NCBI RefSeq assembly: GCF_029227915.1
Contig: NC_079880.1
Location: forward strand, 9,575,501-9,639,500
Direction of reading: 5' to 3'
Source of the DNA: Hydractinia symbiolongicarpus
Lineage: Eukaryota > Cnidaria > Hydrozoa > Anthoathecata > Hydractiniidae
DNA length: 64,000 nucleotides
In this document: piece after piece, positions 32,474-42,139 of the stretch
Layout: the number at the start of each line of letters is the position of its first letter
How positions within the stretch are numbered: position 1 is the stretch's first letter
Notes under the pieces: model-generated
Seen by the model: only the letters and a program-made list of their open reading frames with translations
What the model was told of the DNA's origin: nothing
The model's database searches: none
Program-made: the position numbers and the translations under genes

Positions 32474-33000
32474 TTAAAACTCCAGATCAGTATGTCCCCA
32501 AGCGTTTAGTTCTTTGGTGGGAAGCAAGGCCAGAATTTTAGACTTTTTACCATCCAGTAGGCAGTCGTCTTCATCCAACTGTGGACAAACGAGCCTCAAT
32601 CTTTGGTAAACATTGGTCCTATAGTATGCATTATAGTCACCCTTCATATAGTACTTTTTCGCTGGATGGTAGGGTAAGCCCAGAAGCTCTTGGAATTGTT
32701 GGTTCATCACAACCGAGTGTCCGTCACTGACACGTAGCCCGCAGAGTCCATTTTTCAGGACAAACAGTTTGATTTCATCGTCTGCCTGACTGTTCACTAT
32801 AGCCGCCAAATCCTCAATCCTGTCCAGGCCACTGAGGATCTCAATTCGAGTCACCCTCTGACCAGGCCCTATTTTACGTATAGTAAACTCATTGTTACTG
32901 TACAAGTTCAGCAATACAGGCCTGTAACTGATCAATTTCAAGGCTATCCTACTATCCTGCCCCAGGTAGTCCTCAAGTGCGTTGGCTTTTCGATATCAGT
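32474..33000 (-). pseudogene. Unrecognised Polinton protein, no start codon
   Basis: An uninterrupted frame of about 175 codons without an ATG at its head, bounded upstream by a TGA. It includes YRKANALEDYLG, a mixed alpha/beta stretch, then DEIKLFVLKNGLCGL and NQQFQELLGLPYHP, ending in ELNAWGHTDLEF. I cannot name its family. Its position next to the structural gene suggests a virion-related role, by context only. It is likely a 5'-truncated or frameshifted gene. Confidence 0.45.
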
Positions 33001-33089
33001 GATATACAGTTACTTCATACTTTCTTCTAAGAAAGGATGAACATGTATTCATACAATCCAAGAGCTAGGCACAAGTCAAACAAGGGAAA

Positions 33090-34300
33090 ATGGGCACTTT
33101 GTATTACAAATTGGAGCATCAGGACCTCTACGTGTCTACAGACTCGCACATTAAGGTGGCATTCCCTGAGTTTACCAAGTATGCCATAACAATCCCCACC
33201 AATCTGTTGAATGACCCTGTTAGAGTGGGATGGACAGGACAGGCCCTGGACTATTGGAATACCCAGGTTAATTTTGCTACCCACTGCGCAAGCACTGAAT
33301 TAGGCATATCTGCCAAGCACATGACGGGTTCCGTACCCCTTTTTCAACCCGATCTTCAAATTTCATGTGTATTATCACATGGTGTATATTGGCAAGGATG
33401 AAGGTGCCCATGCCGTATGATGATGGGTTTTCTCAGTACAAAAATCCCTATTCCACCTCTGGATACGCACAAATGTGTCCTGAATACGGCATAGATTCTA
33501 ATAGCCTGTACAAATTCAAGGCTGTCATGTCCTCACTCACCAACGGCCGTTGGTGGCCCCAAGTCGCTGATTAGGCCAAGTTTATCATTCCCACAAGTCA
33601 GGGCTTGACGTTGGAGGGTTCTGACCAAGCTAAGCGAAAGTATCCGGGTTTACGTAGTCTTGTAGCTGGGATCGCAAACAGGAGCTAAGGCATCCTTAAA
33701 CTGGTCTGGTGCTGACAACTACACAGCAAGGCAAATTTTACTGCAAAAGTTTAAGGCCAAGCTACAACACCAGGATAATATAGGGCATGACATCACCGAA
33801 TCCCAGAAGGTGCTTCAATATGCCCGAACTCCGGTGAATTTTGCCGCCATGGCCAGCGTGTACATGTTGCCTTCTGATATGAACATTCGTATCGGAAAAA
33901 TTGAACGGTACAACAACAACATCCTCATAGCACCTGCCAATATAAGCGTTGGGGTCCAGGTTGACATGAATAACAAGCCTATTGTGAGGCATGCGGCAGC
34001 TGCACCCCTCAGGCATACTATCACAATACCTATACATACTATACCCCCTAAGCATATTACCAAAACCCCTTTGCATACTACACCTCCTATAACTCCTAAG
34101 CATGCTACACCTATTACACCTCCAATACATACTCCCGATCATACTATACAGGCTATACCATCTATACCTCCGAAGCATGCTACACCTCCTATACGTATCA
34201 CTGATCATACCCTACAAGGGGACAACACGAGGATACCAAGACCGCATTGATCACGACAGGTGTTGGGCTCATCATTGCCTACATATGGCTTAAAAAATAG
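33090..34300 (+). pseudogene. Capsid-like structural protein, frameshifted, with His/Pro/Thr repeats and C-terminal membrane helix
   Basis: From the ATG at 33090 the first frame has YVSTDSHIKVAFPEF and LDYWNTQVNFATHCAST. A shift near 33400 leads to NPYSTSGYAQMCPEYGID and a stop at 33574. After further breaks a third frame (33810-34250) gives FAAMASVYMLPSDMNIRIG and YNNNILIAPANISVGVQVD. A His/Pro/Thr-rich imperfect repeat follows (34010-34215, HTIPPKH-type units). Another frame ends with ALITTGVGLIIAYIWLKK (34232-34300), a membrane anchor. The WN-QVNFA-WCA and CxEFGID landmarks recall abundant cnidarian element proteins thought to be structural. The capsid role is inferred. Confidence 0.55.
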
Positions 34301-34428
34301 CTAATATTAGACCTATTTTGTCATACCAACGTAGACCACGAAAAACCCAACGGCAGCTGTGATTGCCATGTACAGATGCTAGGCTGCATATTCGACAACG
34401 GTTGCCGCTACTCTCAAAAAGAATGAGA

Positions 34429-35529
34429 CTATGGTACCCATAATCCCAGGTAATGAGCAACTGCTTTACCTGCCAAATACTTCAGGAATTTGCCCAATCG
34501 TTCCAGCTGCTTCTCTACGAAGCCCTTCCCTGCGGCACCTCCAGCAGCACCTCTAGCAGCACCTGCTCCTGTAACTGCAAGTACGATGGTGCTTATCAGT
34601 AGACCAATAGCAGATACGATACTCGCTATGGTTATACCCTGCTCTTTAAAGAGGATCTTTAGCTTTTCAAGCAAAGACGTGTCATTTTCATCAACGTTTC
34701 CTTAATATTCTTCAGCTGGTTGTAGATATCAGAGAATAATAAACTATGGGCACTTTGTGTGGCCTCTTTTAAATCGTTCAATTTTTTCCTCCAGCTTTGC
34801 CATTTCCCTCTCAAGATTAGCCTTTCGTCCTTCGTCTACCCCGACTTTCTGCTTCTCGAGTTCTTTCACCTTGTCGATCTCGCTATTTTGTAAGATCATC
34901 TTGTTTTCAAGATTTTCAAGTGACCATTTATAGTTTGGAGTTCGAGGTTTAATCCTCGCCTCTGAATATTTCATCAGTATCACCAAATGAAGTTTTTTCC
35001 ATAAAGCTCTCCGTGGCATCTACAAATTCCTCTACCGGTTCCATCGAAATGATATCAACAACCATATCCTTTCTCACAATGTCATGAAGCTTTTGCCCAA
35101 GTGCCTGGGCCGCTGCCTTACCCATGTTGGGTGTAGTAACATAGTAAAGAAAACCCAGGGCTCGCATGAGATTTGCCTTCAGTCTCTTAATCAAATCCCC
35201 AGCAGCTCGCAACCCATCTTTTATAATTAATGCTGTAAGATTTATATCGTTAACAAAAGATGTTCCCCTTGCAGCCTAAACTCGTCGTAAGGTATCGCAT
35301 TAGGCTTCCCCAACCTCTCCTTAAAACGATGGTAGAGCTCCTCGACGTTTGATTGTAGTAATTTCTGCCTCTGCTCTGAAAGACCAGACCCTGCAACAAC
35401 CTGTTGTTCTCCTGACGTTGAAGGCCATGGAGTTGCCGGGGTTTTGGCGTTGAAGGAGAATCTTCGGGTTTATTATCCCTCCCGCCCTCATCTGGAAGTT
35501 CGTGACCAAATACTGGATTAGTTAGCATT
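34429..35529 (-). pseudogene. Long coiled-coil/transmembrane Polinton protein, fragmented
   Basis: Pieces in different minus-strand frames follow one another. An N-terminal part has a VEELYHRFKERLGKPNAIPYDEF-like region, written across about 35250-35360. Next is an alpha-helical part (35212-34949, YYVTTPNMGKAAAQALGQKL), then a charged coiled coil (35019-34744, KVKELEKQKVGVDEGRK). After IYNQLKNIKETL comes the C-terminal frame (34674-34429) with EQGITIASIVSAIGLLIST, a membrane helix, a Gly/Ala linker and KQLERLGKFLKYLAG. At least three frameshifts break it. The same C-terminal part is found at 26472-26700. Probable virion membrane or assembly protein, by analogy with other Polinton-like elements. 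Confidence 0.55.
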
Positions 35530-35534
35530 TATGT

Positions 35535-36142
35535 CAGATTTGCGAGCATGAAAAGGCAAGGGCATTTTGCAAAGATTGCAAGGGGAGTCAGTTTTGCAAG
35601 CAGGAAAGGGTGAAGTCCCAACGTAAAGAGTACAAGGGTAGTCAAATCTGTCGGCATGAAAAAAGGAGAGCTTGCTGTACAGAATGCAAGGGCAGTCAAA
35701 TACGCCAGCATTAAAAATTGATATATCGCTGTCAGGAATGCAAGAAGAACAAACAGTCGGAAGTCGGAAGGAATCAAGAGCTGCCAAAAATGTAAAAAAG
35801 TGTTAGCCCTAGAGAAATTTAGGGTGTTGAAAAATGGAAAGACGGCAACAGGTTGCCTAGTTTGCCTGGATAAAAAGAAGGCGTCACGGGAACGTAAAAG
35901 ATGCCCCTATGGTAGGCGAAGGTCTCAATGTAAAGAATGCAAAGAATCCAGCCAGATTTACCAGCATGAAAAAAGGAGGGCCGATTGTAAGGACTGTAAG
36001 GGTAGTCAGATTTGCGAGCATGTAAAACAGAGGGCTTGCTGCAAAGACTGCAGGAAGAGCAAACAGTCGGAATATATACGGTTTTATTCTGTGGAATATG
36101 AGCGACCACAACTCATGTTTATCCCTAGGAGCAGAAACGAGT
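35535..36142 (+). pseudogene. Cys/His repeat zinc-finger protein (first unit)
   Basis: The plus strand encodes repeats of the type CKDCKGSQICEHxKxRxxC. A degenerate run with stops lies at 35535-35720. Then comes a unit opening near 35755 with KSCQKCKKVLALEKF and CLVCLDKKKASRERKRC (4-Cys finger), followed by QCKECKESSQIYQHEKRR, DCKDCKGSQICEHVKQR and CCKDCRKSKQ. The frame 35800-36228 has no HNH end. Known: such Cys/His arrays precede HNH nuclease domains in several mobile and viral proteins. The many minus-strand frames here are shadows of this composition. Confidence 0.55.
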
Positions 36143-36149
36143 CAATATG

Positions 36150-36790
36150 GAAGGAACCAAGAGCTGTTCGAATTGTAAACACTATCTTTCTTTGGACATT
36201 TTTAGGATCAAAGGAAATGGTCAACTAACAAAAATGTGCATCAAATGCATTGATGCTAGCAAGGATTCAAAGAAACGCTCAAAGTGTCCGCATGGTAGTC
36301 GGAGGTCTCCCTGCAAAGACTGAGGTGGTAGGGATATATGCCATCATGAAAAATTGAGATCTCATTGTAAAGAGTGTAAGTCAGATTTGCAAGCATGAAA
36401 AGATGAGGGCCTATTGTAAGGACTGCAAGGGAAGTCAGATTTGTAAACATGAAAGGATAAGATCCAAATGCCCCATTTGCGACCCTGCTGGACATCTTGC
36501 CTCTGTTATACGATGTCAAACCCACAAAGTCCTATAGGGAAACAAAGAGCTCAGCTCCCAGAAGTATCCTGGTTGCGATATCGCTACACTACGGGCCCAT
36601 AATGACAAACAGTTTTCCAAGGGAATGAACTGGGATAATTATGGAGAGTGGCACATTGATCATAAAATACCACTCAAGTATCAAGAAAATGGCGATGCTC
36701 TGTCGCTTGCTGAGGTGGCGAAAAGGCTGCACTATTTCAATACCCAACCCATGTAAGCAAGTGAGAATATTGCAAATGGCAACTGATATG
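36150..36790 (+). pseudogene. Zinc-finger/HNH endonuclease relic
   Basis: An ATG at about 36150 opens EGTKSCSNCKHYLSLDIFRI and CIKCIDASKDSKKRSKC (4-Cys finger). Cys/His repeats with a stop (CKD then TGA) and a frameshift follow. The C-terminal part reads KCPICDPAGHLASVIRC, then GCDIATLRAHNDKQF, WDNYGEWHIDHKIPLKY and LHYFNTQPM. EWHIDHKIPL matches the HNH catalytic His-Asp-His core and NTQPM the usual following Asn. Stops inside GHLAS-to-GNKELSS and after NTQPM show decay. Such nucleases act in homing or DNA processing. The role in Polintons is unknown. Confidence 0.7.
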
Positions 36791-36801
36791 TCTTAGAATA
36801 A

Positions 36802-37176
36802 ATGGCAACGATCGCTGTTATTGTTGCAGGCGCTGCAATCAATGCATTGGCCTTTAATCGCACGAACTTTCTATTCAGTAAACTTGCAGGGCTCGGAAAA
36901 GCGGAATGGAAAAGCTACGCAGCTCAGGCGCAATGGATATAAAATCGGAAAGTCAAGCTGGAATGGTTTAACAAGCAACGGGAATTGCAGCTACAAGCGG
37001 GGAAGAGTCTTTTCGAGTTGAACGATGACCTGTTTAAATAATATATAGCCTCGAACGAGAAGACCCTAAAATTGTCCGACTATTACTTACCCTCGAAGCA
37101 CCAACAAGACGGTGAACTCACGTTCAGTTTAGGCTCCTTTTCTCTGCTAGGGTTTTTGGCCTACAAGTATTTTTAA
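36802..37176 (+). pseudogene. Small two-helix membrane protein with two nonsense codons
   Basis: A 124-codon frame runs from the ATG at 36802 to TAA at 37174-37176 and is interrupted by two TAA codons but no frameshift. The N-terminus (MATIAVIVAGAAINALAFN) is a hydrophobic segment. The middle is a charged helix (KLEWFNKQRELQLQAGK). The C-terminus carries LSDYYLPSKHQQDGEL and a second hydrophobic segment (GFLAYKYF). The SDYY-PS-Q-xGEL motif and layout recall a small membrane protein that is frequent in cnidarian Polinton-type elements. It lies directly upstream of the integrase on the same strand. Confidence 0.5.
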
Positions 37177-37235
37177 GACGTTTTTAACTTGTATAATAAA
37201 ACATATTAAAAGTACATAGTGCTATCTAGGAAGAG

Positions 37236-38052
37236 GCGGAAATTCAAATTTACTATAGTCCAGAACGTCTCTCGACTGGACGGAAAGCCATCAAATTGCT
37301 AGCCTCAGAAGCTAGCCTATCAAAAAAGGAAGTCACCCACTGGCTATCCAGGCAGCTGTACTTACTCCGGCATATCAGGGGGCCAAAACGTATTAATTGC
37401 CCTCATTTCACTATTGCAACACCCAATGAGATGCACCAGTTTGATCTACTCTACATGCCACATGACAAACTATATGGTAGCATTGACGTGGTCTCAAGGT
37501 ACAAGGTGGCTAGGCCATTGCGTACCAAAAAAGCCAGCGAGGTTGCAGGCATGATCAAGAATATTTACAAAGCGGGACCTCTTGGATACCCTAAAATCTT
37601 CCTCTGTGATAATGGTTCTGGGTTCAAGGCAAAAGTAAAAAAATTGCTAGAGGGCTACCACCAAATATCATCATACGTTTACAGCCTTTGCAGAGTCCTA
37701 CAACAAGGTAATTGCCGAAAGGCTCTTCAAACTTCAAGATGCACAAGAGTTGGTTTCTGGGAAGTCTAGTACTATTTGGGTCAAGCGCCTGTACGCTATC
37801 GTAAAAAGTCTAAATAACAGCAAATCTGCCACGATTAACATGAAATCTAACAAGGCGATCAAACTCGAGAAGGTACGGCTTGCTAAAAGTCAGCAATATC
37901 CCGAAGAAAATCCCCTACTTGAGGATGGTCTCTATCTGTATTTGCTACAACCAGGAGAGAAGCACGGTGACAAGAAAAGACGCGCAACTGACGTCTTTTG
38001 GAGCAAACGTACTTACAGGTTGCATTGTATAGTAGCAGGTAGTAGCAGGTAG
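37236..38052 (+). pseudogene. Polinton integrase (retroviral-type, DDE), frameshifted
   Basis: The protein begins YYSPERLSTGRKAIKLLA and an N-terminal helix-turn-helix-like part (SKKEVTHWLSRQLYLL). The catalytic core follows: MHQFDLLYMP (first Asp), SIDVVSRYKVARPLRTK and FLCDNGSGFKAKVKKLL (second Asp). Near 37680 the frame shifts. The third acidic residue is still readable in the new frame as AFAESYNKVIAERLF. The C-terminal part has TIWVKRLYAIVKSLNNS and an SH3-like stretch (LEDGLYLYLLQPGEKHGDKRRATDVFWSKRTYR is spread over 37918-38020). The enzyme would insert the element with a 6 bp target duplication. It needs the frameshift removed to be made, so it is dead. Confidence 0.85.
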
Positions 38053-38183
38053 TCGTGTTTTATACTATTTAAGGGACGGTCACGAAAGAAGCTTCGTATC
38101 GGAGGAACTCATGCAGGTACCAGAGGATGTTCAGGTACCGTCGGATGTTATCAAGGAATGGTAAAATGCTTTCACGAGATCCC

Positions 38184-38760
38184 CTAGTTCACCCAGGTAT
38201 AGAACGGATATCCATAGACGATACCTTTTATGACATTGGGTTCATTTTCCAAATCAATATCGCCTAGTCGTCGATCTTCTATCACAAAGTTGAGTATATT
38301 GCCTATGGTTGTGATATCAGCTAAATCCGATAGCTTCAGGTCCTTATCCTTGATGACCTGATAACAAAGTGCCCCATAGTTGTTCCTATCCTCTTGAAAA
38401 ATATGGAGCACTATACGTTCAATATCATCCTCTAAATCCTTGTTGATCTCGCTCCTTGCAAATATTGCCCATGCTTTTTCGCCTGATGCTAACCTGTTTA
38501 AAAGATCTTCGTCGGTAGGGTATTCAAACCCCTCGTAGTATACTCCATCTTGATACCTAAAATTGTCTAAGGTAGGTTGAGCAATATCCAGTCATTGACC
38601 CTGCCTTGATACAACAGTGTAGTACGGGTACTTCAATATCATAGTTCACTGTAAATTGATTCCTTTGTACATAGGCTCCCATCTTTTGATATTTCGATAG
38701 TTTTAAACAAAAAGCCAAAAGGGTCAAAAAGGTATATTTCATAGGGAGGGGTTGGGAACC
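38184..38760 (-). pseudogene. Unrecognised Polinton protein, frameshifted
   Basis: Two minus-strand frames join. The upstream one (from about 38727) starts MKYTFLTLLAFCLKLS and holds YDIEVPVLHCC. The downstream one reads NFRYQDGVYYEGFEYPTDED, an acidic region, then FQEDRNNYGALCYQVIKDKD and IVYGYPFYTWVN before TAA... at the left edge. I do not recognise the family. It lies convergent with the integrase and upstream of the Bro-like gene. No protease triad could be made out. Confidence 0.35.
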
Positions 38761-38827
38761 CACCACTAAATGAGGCCCTTATGTGAGGATAATTTTACTA
38801 CCCACAGGAGTAGTAGAATTAGCGCCT

Positions 38828-39600
38828 GCTTATAACATATCAATGTCAAACATTCCCTTAAATAGCTCCCGCGTATCATCGTCAGGTAACGTGAAATGGT
38901 TGAGGTAAAAATTCTCAATGCCTAAGGTATCGTCCTTGAATCAGCACCAGGCATGCACTGTATTAGGATCATCGCATTCCGGTTTCCTAGCTGTCATATC
39001 GAGGTACATAACTTTTAACGTGCTTATTCTTGCACTGAGCGGTCTACGTTTGCATCAGATCATGTAGTGCCTATGCCCTCCTTTTTTCCACGTTGATGAG
39101 GATCGTTTTTTTTCAACCACGCATAGCACAGTATCATATTGATATCGGTGTGGAACATGTCTTTCTTTAAGTCTCGCATATTCCTGGGACTGTACCTCAA
39201 GTTCGTCCCCGAGTACCTTGAGTTGGTTGTCTCTATCCCCTAGATGATCCTCGAGTATAGGGACGGCAAATGCCTTTGTCTTTGATTGCCTGATGCTTCT
39301 CAATTTCGTCTTGTAGTTTTTTCACACCCGCCGGCCAAGCCATTTGATTAGGCCTACAGCCTTAGGCGTTTTTGACCTACGCACAATCTTCAATGCGCTA
39401 TCAAGTGTAGCGAATACATCATGCAGATTTTACCCTCTTCAAAGGGGTAGGTTGGCACCCTGGTCCTTCAACCCTACAATTTCTTTCCTTGTTATAGTTT
39501 CCTCGGCCAAATATGGAAAACTGCGCGCTATGTCAGCAATACCCAAAAACGGCCAATATCGGCACGTTTGAGCATAGGTTGATTTTGATTGCTAGACAGG
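38828..39600 (-). pseudogene. Bro/MSV199-like protein with coiled coil and C-terminal domain, frameshifted
   Basis: Fragments in order on the minus strand are KRADIGRFLGIADIARSF (the MSV199/Bro-N type DNA-binding entry motif), TLDSALKIVRRSKTPKAVGLI, a coiled coil (KKLQDEIEKHQ, DRDNQLKVLGDELEVQSQ), MRDLKKDMF, then CDDPNTVHAW and FYLNHFTLPDDDTRELF. Known: MSV199 or KilA-type domains followed by a coiled coil and a DUF3627-like end occur in insect and cnidarian DNA-virus and Polinton proteins, probably as regulators. Several stops and shifts are present. Confidence 0.45.
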
Positions 39601-39727
39601 GTTTCGATCGTCTCTGCGTTGAACTTGACATGCGACGATATCTTTCTAATATATCAACGTAAGCCACAGGATTTCACCGTCTATCATCTTCATGTCCGAT
39701 CATTCTAAGGGTACCACAGAAACAATG

Positions 39728-40175
39728 CTATTTTCTGCCTTCTGAGGTTCTTGGGCAAGGCAGCATAGTCTGGGTTAAGAGCAAAAGACTGTGTTTGCGA
39801 TGCCTTCCCGAAAAAGCCAATTCACGTAAAGGTTGTTGACACTTGTCGAGCCTCTCGTCAGATATCATGTCGTCAACCACAAACAACGTCTCTTCTCCTG
39901 CCAGTAACGACGACAATTTCGCTATCCATTTAAAAAGCTGGTCCTTAGGATCTATCAGGAACACATAATCATCCTTCCAGAGCCCTCTCAAGGTATGTCG
40001 TATTCCAACGTATAGTAGGGCACAGTATCACTATATTGTGATAGTGTCCCCTATACTCATTCTCAAGCAAATCCAAAACACGTCTGGGAATCTTTTAAAA
40101 CATCCAACATTTATTAATAATAGGACCATTTCCTATTATGAATTTTAGGGTACAGGGCGGCACATGAAGAACATA
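39728..40175 (-). pseudogene. Packaging ATPase (FtsK/HerA, A32-like), damaged Walker A
   Basis: The minus-strand translation shows CTLKF-type start, then IGNGPIINKCW where the Walker A loop belongs, EYRGHYHNIVILCPTIRWN and a shift. The frame 39991-39728 follows, with DDYVFLIDPKDQLFKWIAKL, ETLFVVDDMISDERLDKC (Walker B, FVVDD) and LAFSGRHRKHSLLLLTQTM (sensor region with Gln). A TAA sits just after the Walker A region. The GK[ST] of the nucleotide-binding loop is absent. Known: Polinton ATPases of this type package DNA into capsids. Confidence 0.8.
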
Positions 40176-40209
40176 TTAACACGCCACCGTAATTATCCAC
40201 TAAAGACGA

Positions 40210-40629
40210 TCACCGGCAGACAGGGCATAACTTGGTACTTTGTGTCTTATATTCGATGGGTAGGGGAGAATATATTATTTTTCTTTGTAGGAAACGGAAT
40301 ACATTGCGGTACCTCTTGACGAGCAGTGCCTTTTTCGGGCTGACACACTCGTGTTCTCTGATGAATTCAGCGTACTGGTGTATAACGTCACATGTATACA
40401 GGTTATGGAGAAGTAGGTAATTCTCATCCTGTTGCAACTCCCGAATCTCCTTGTCAAAATTAAGAGGGTCTACTTCGTAGTCAATATCACGCTCTTTGCA
40501 TTTGTTTTTGGCACGCCGCTGTTTCGCTTTGTGCATGCAACCTATACAACTCTCCGTTCGACTATTACCCCTAATCTTGAACTTGTCCAGCGAAAGTTGT
40601 TCTTTGCACTTCGAACATTTGGCCTCCAT
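40210..40629 (-). CDS. Zinc-finger Polinton protein (139 residues)
   Basis: An open frame with an ATG at 40629. The N-terminus has the 4-Cys finger found four times in this element (CSKCKEQLSLDKF, then CIGCMHKAK), followed by a basic stretch (KQRRAKNKCKERD). A helical acidic region comes next (FDKEIRELQQDENYLLLHNL), and the protein ends KLCPVCR. It is one of the few intact frames of the element. It probably binds nucleic acid. It overlaps the 3' part of the neighbouring gene at 40571. Confidence 0.55.
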   Translation of the reverse strand: MEAKCSKCKEQLSLDKFKIRGNSRTESCIGCMHKAKQRRAKNKCKERDIDYEVDPLNFDKEIRELQQDENYLLLHNLYTCDVIHQYAEFIREHECVSPKKALLVKRYRNVFRFLQRKIIYSPLPIEYKTQSTKLCPVCR

Positions 40630-40950
40630 TTACTATGAAGAGACTCGCCTTGTGTAATGCCCCGGGAACATCAACAAGCGTAGGATACCTCCCAGTTTCT
40701 ATACACAAGAAATCATAGTCTTCCCAAGTCACACCTTCGGAAAACTGAGTTTCAATATAATCTCTACAGATAGCCATGAGCTGATGTAGAGGCTGTTTGC
40801 CGGGCTGTAATTTATTGTACGCTCATTTGACACTTCTTTTTTATCGAGGCATTTGATGAATGTCCTCCTTAGTTGACCATTACGCTTCATCTTGACATTG
40901 TCCATAGCTAAAAAGTATTTACATCTCTGGCAACTCCTGGTTTCTTCCAT
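40571..40950 (-). pseudogene. Zinc-finger/HNH-like relic
   Basis: An ATG at 40950 opens EETRSCQRCKYFLAMDNVKM and RTFIKCLDKKE. The finger has lost one Cys (RTFIKC where the relatives read C-x2-C). After a frameshift near 40790 the frame gives CRDYIETQFSEGVTWEDYDF, which parallels the RAHNDKQF-WDNYGEW segment of the HNH gene at 36.6 kb but lacks the catalytic HIDH. It is thus a relative without a nuclease core. Confidence 0.45.
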
Positions 40951-40998
40951 ATTTCTATTTGCTCTTAGGGACAAATAGAAATTTTACTAAACGCTCAT

Positions 40999-41244
40999 TT
41001 AGGTTTCGGCACGATACTGGATCCATCCCTTGGAAACAGCCATTTCTCGACTCGCCCTACCTGCCGCGAAGTAGGCAACCATCTTGAGGTCATCGTTGGT
41101 ATCAAATTGTGTAGAAGGGCGTGAAATAACCAACAATTTCTTACCCGCCATGACATAGGCAAAGGTGAAACTAAGGTCTACAATGGTCTCATACAGCATG
41201 TCCAGAATCTCCTTTTCTTTTGGAGTTACGTTTCTTGTAGTCAT
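40999..41244 (-). CDS. Small intact Polinton protein of unknown function (81 residues)
   Basis: The frame starts with ATG at 41244 (MTTRNVTPKEKEILDML) and is open to TGA... at 40999. It contains ETIVDLSFTFAYVMAGKKLL and DDLKMVAYFAAGRASREMA, alpha-helical and without cysteines. Its start overlaps the end of the upstream gene by four bases (ATGA at 41241-41244), a compact, virus-like arrangement. I do not recognise its family. Confidence 0.45.
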   Translation of the reverse strand: MTTRNVTPKEKEILDMLYETIVDLSFTFAYVMAGKKLLVISRPSTQFDTNDDLKMVAYFAAGRASREMAVSKGWIQYRAET

Positions 41245-41450
41245 TTATTATTAACGCATTTTGAAAATGTCGATCTGAGGCTGGATTTGCCTTGATGGGG
41301 CTCTGGGGTTGCCGGCTTTTTAGATTCATTTTTACTTCCGCCAAACCTATACCAAACGCCTACTCCTATTGCCAATATGGCAAGTCTACCTACTACATAC
41401 ATGTAGACTGACTGTCAAAACTGGTCCCAGAAGAGGCTTTGTTGTTTCAT
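41241..41450 (-). pseudogene. Small single-pass membrane protein, one nonsense codon
   Basis: An ATG at 41450 (MKQQSLFWDQF) is followed by TGA, then the frame continues with a membrane segment (MYVVGRLAILAIGVGVWYRF) and a polar tail to the TGA at 41241. That stop overlaps the next ATG. It is probably a virion membrane peptide, by size and topology only. Confidence 0.4.
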
Positions 41451-41559
41451 TTTTTCTTTTCTTTTTTTCATCAGTGCAGCCAGCCTGTGTCCCTGCGCCA
41501 CACGCCCCGGATGCTTTACTGGTTTTGTGATGACTCTTTCTTCTTGTTTCTCTTCGTCA

Positions 41560-42049
41560 CTTATTTATTATAGCACCGTCCGAGCCTCTTTCGCCTCCCC
41601 CACCTCTTTTTTCCTACCCATGTGCCTCGCCGTATGTCCCGCTACCAAGATAGGTGCTAGACACCTCCCGATAGTTCAGTACACAAGGATCCCGAGATTT
41701 GTCATGAAATCCTTGATGTTGGGGTCCTCTTCAATATCCCTGCGCAATTCGTCAACACTGTTTATATCCACTGTATTTCCAATCAGGTTCGCGTATAGGC
41801 TGATTATGTAAGTCAACACCTTCGCTGTTTTTTCACCTTTTTCGTGGATTTTCGCTGTGCATGCTCAGTATGGACCTTGTCGATTGCCTCATCAGGGACC
41901 TTGTCAAACCCTTCTGTGCATTTCTTCGGTAAAAGGTACCCCTTGCCTTTGCGTAGAGCCTGCTTCAAAGCTTGACGTTTATTGATGGGTTTCTCAACGT
42001 GTTCATATTACGCAGAGGCTGTGTCATATCCTTGTGCACGATCTGACAT
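41560..42049 (-). pseudogene. Conserved-looking basic Polinton protein, frameshifted
   Basis: From an ATG at 42049 the sequence reads MSDRAQGYDTASA, a stop, then EKPINKRQALKQALRKGKG and YLLPKKCTEGFDKVPDEAID, and a Lys/Arg-rich part. After a frameshift near 41835 the continuation is LTYIISLYANLIGNTVDI, ELRRDIEEDPNIKDFMTNLG, a stop, then APILVAGHTARH. The order and motifs recall a conserved small protein next to polB in cnidarian Polintons. Its function is unknown. Confidence 0.45.
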
Positions 42050-42139
42050 TCTCTTTATTGTACGGCGATATTGAAAAAAGCAAAACGCGATCATGGTATA
42101 GGGTAAAAGTATAGCTATATACAAACATATGTCCCTTTA

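Noticed and set aside
32474-32941. Frame with a start at 32941
   Set aside because: The codon there is TTG and the coding signal continues upstream to about 33000, so it is not a real start.
33762-34208. Minus-strand frame of 148 codons rich in Met, Tyr and Arg
   Set aside because: It is the complement of the His/Pro/Thr repeats of the plus-strand structural gene. Its composition is explained by those repeats and it shows no domain.
35529-36109. Several minus-strand frames rich in Phe, Leu and Cys
   Set aside because: They are shadows of the plus-strand Cys/His zinc-finger repeats, which have clear motif structure and a downstream HNH domain.
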